In this document: positions 4,993 through 6,029 of the stretch, piece by piece
Layout: each line of letters starts with the position of its first letter
Position numbering within the stretch: position 1 is the stretch's first letter
From: Planctomycetaceae bacterium
Lineage (GTDB): Bacteria > Planctomycetota > Planctomycetia > Planctomycetales > Planctomycetaceae
Assembly: GCA_020426065.1 (NCBI GenBank)
Contig: JAGQQT010000257.1
Location: forward strand, 1-6,029
Reading direction: 5' to 3'
DNA length: 6,029 bases
Program-made: the position numbers and the translations under genes
Notes under the pieces: generated by a model
What the model was told of the DNA's origin: nothing
The model's input: the letters and a program-made list of their open reading frames with translations, nothing else
Databases searched by the model: none

Positions 4993-6029
4993 TTAACGCG
5001 CAGGAACCGGTCCGGATTGGATGAGTTGAAGAGGATTGACGCCCTGTTTGGCTTGGCCCTGTTCTGCCAGTCGTACGAGTTGTGCCATCTCCCAGGCTGT
5101 CACATAGTGGTAGCGGTAGCGGGAATTCTCAGCATGAAAACGCTGCAGATCACGATGGAAGTTCTGCATGCAGGGGCCCAGCAGCATGTCAATATTCCCC
5201 TCTTTGCAGCCGTGCGTGTGCAGTTTGACGAACTTCCAATTTGGTACACCAGCGACGTGTACATTCGCCTTCAACCATAACTGCAGCCGATCCCATGTGG
5301 GAGGCCTTGTTCCGTGGAGGTCAGAATTTTCGATGCGGGGGAAGATTCCCATTTTGGGGTGAGACCAGTCTGGTGTGAGCGGTCCCTGGATCATCAACAA
5401 GGAATTCTGAGGTGGCTGTTTACCGAGTTCGGCCAGCACACCGGTATCGTGAGATTTGCTCATTCCTGGCTGATCGGTTGCATAATAAATGCTGTTGATC
5501 ATCCTGGTTTGTGTGGGCGAAGGAGCGGACGGCATCGTGAAATCGGCATAACAGCCGGATTCGAGCAGTATGGGAATTTCCTGATCCACGCCGCAATCCA
5601 GTCTCCGTGGATGGGAATTGCAAAGTGACCAGTTCCCGTGAATAAAGCCGTAAACAATTTCACCGCTCACAGGGTCTTTCCTGAGCAGGCCGTGTCGGTG
5701 GTACAGGGTGTCTCGAAATGAGCACAGCTTTTCCCGCAAGCCTTCTGCGGTATCGTTGTCATGATGCAGATGGATGTCGACATCGCCGTAACCTTGAGCA
5801 CATAACTCTGCCAGTGCATCCAGGTATTCGGGCTGATATTCGTCCTGGGGGAAGAAAAACGAATGCTGGGGGACGCGACCACTGCTGTCGTGAAACTGGG
5901 AAAACAGTGCGGGGTATTCGCGGCACCAACGCTCGACCAGTTCTATCGCGACTTCTTTGGGAGCGTTGCCGCGTTGTGGCTCATAGTGATCGCAGATCGC
6001 GATGAAGATATCTACTGGTTGATCAGAAC
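4993..6029 (-). CDS. NodB/CE4-like polysaccharide deacetylase homologue (5' end cut by window)
   Basis: The minus frame runs from beyond 6029 to TAA at 4993, giving 344 visible residues; the true N-terminus lies outside. In the visible numbering, ICDHYEP (11-17) fits the first catalytic Asp/His motif of the NodB fold, HSFFFP (55-60) a core strand, and [11 protein letters not shown] (82-92) the metal-binding His motif. FIHGNWSL (128-135), [14 protein letters not shown] (160-173) and [18 protein letters not shown] (179-196) are long motifs of this subfamily. VKLHTHG (267-273) fits the late Leu-His motif, and [13 protein letters not shown] (306-318) the closing helix. CE4-type enzymes remove acyl groups from sugars with a divalent metal. 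The motifs differ enough from classical NodB (no TFDD; HLHH rather than HSxxH) that substrate and even activity are uncertain. TTG at 5739 is an internal codon, not the start. The short terminator at 4949-4971 follows. Glycan processing is the best guess; no glycosyltransferase is visible in the window. Confidence 0.72.
   Translation of the reverse strand, partial: SDQPVDIFIAICDHYEPQRGNAPKEVAIELVERWCREYPALFSQFHDSSGRVPQHSFFFPQDEYQPEYLDALAELCAQGYGDVDIHLHHDNDTAEGLREKLCSFRDTLYHRHGLLRKDPVSGEIVYGFIHGNWSLCNSHPRRLDCGVDQEIPILLESGCYADFTMPSAPSPTQTRMINSIYYATDQPGMSKSHDTGVLAELGKQPPQNSLLMIQGPLTPDWSHPKMGIFPRIENSDLHGTRPPTWDRLQLWLKANVHVAGVPNWKFVKLHTHGCKEGNIDMLLGPCMQNFHRDLQRFHAENSRYRYHYVTAWEMAQLVRLAEQGQAKQGVNPLQLIQSGPVPAR

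Noticed and set aside
4669..5280. 203-codon plus-strand frame
   Set aside because: It lies antisense across the start of the DRR-repeat gene, its leader, a terminator and the end of the deacetylase-like gene. Its translation has no recognisable motif, while the minus frames carry conserved motifs and a strong ribosome site.
5667..5882. 71-codon minus frame
   Set aside because: It is out of frame with, and fully inside, the deacetylase-like gene, whose own frame there encodes the metal-binding His motif.

Overview
The window looks like chromosomal DNA from a planctomycete (Planctomycetota, possibly Gimesia-like). I infer this from protein style, not from a database match: a PqqD-like/M50 peptidase/HlyD fusion, a short pilin-like protein with an N-terminal G-F-I-V-S-A-E-L helix, and small charged proteins of a kind typical of that phylum. 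Base composition is moderate and Shine-Dalgarno sites are variable. No rRNA, tRNA, CRISPR array, insertion sequence or integrase is visible.

Layout, left to right. Positions 1-2709 hold a likely two-gene minus-strand operon. The first gene is an ATP-grasp ligase (1696-2709), read from a reasonable sigma70-like promoter at 2755-2783. It is followed after 42 bp by a large membrane M50 metallopeptidase fused to a HlyD-type adaptor (1-1653), cut by the left edge. Positions 2710-3107 are non-coding or nearly so. They hold two minus-strand intrinsic terminators (2795-2839 and 3023-3054) that enclose an island of about 180 bp with a doubtful 35-codon ORF. A minus-strand pilin-like gene follows (3108-3449). 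Positions 3450-3895 are a divergent regulatory gap with several small dyads and weak promoter candidates. A plus-strand coiled-coil protein gene (3896-4345) converges on a minus-strand gene for a DRR-repeat protein (4477-4812); a strong bidirectional terminator at 4372-4407 separates them. A minus-strand NodB/CE4-like carbohydrate deacetylase homologue (4993-6029, cut by the right edge) ends the window, with its own short terminator at 4949-4971.

Functionally, only the ATP-grasp and M50-HlyD pair looks like a unit. The ligase resembles the tyramine-glutamate ligase (MfnD-like) branch of ATP-grasp enzymes. Its partner has an N-terminal PqqD-like region, zinc-protease motifs and the start of an envelope-spanning adaptor. 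Modification of a small molecule or peptide followed by processing or export is possible but unproven. The other genes appear to be independent single-gene units, each bounded by a terminator or an intergenic gap. Nothing in the window is clearly a new system. The best leads are the operon pairing, the transcription island between two terminators, and the unusual pilin-like protein.
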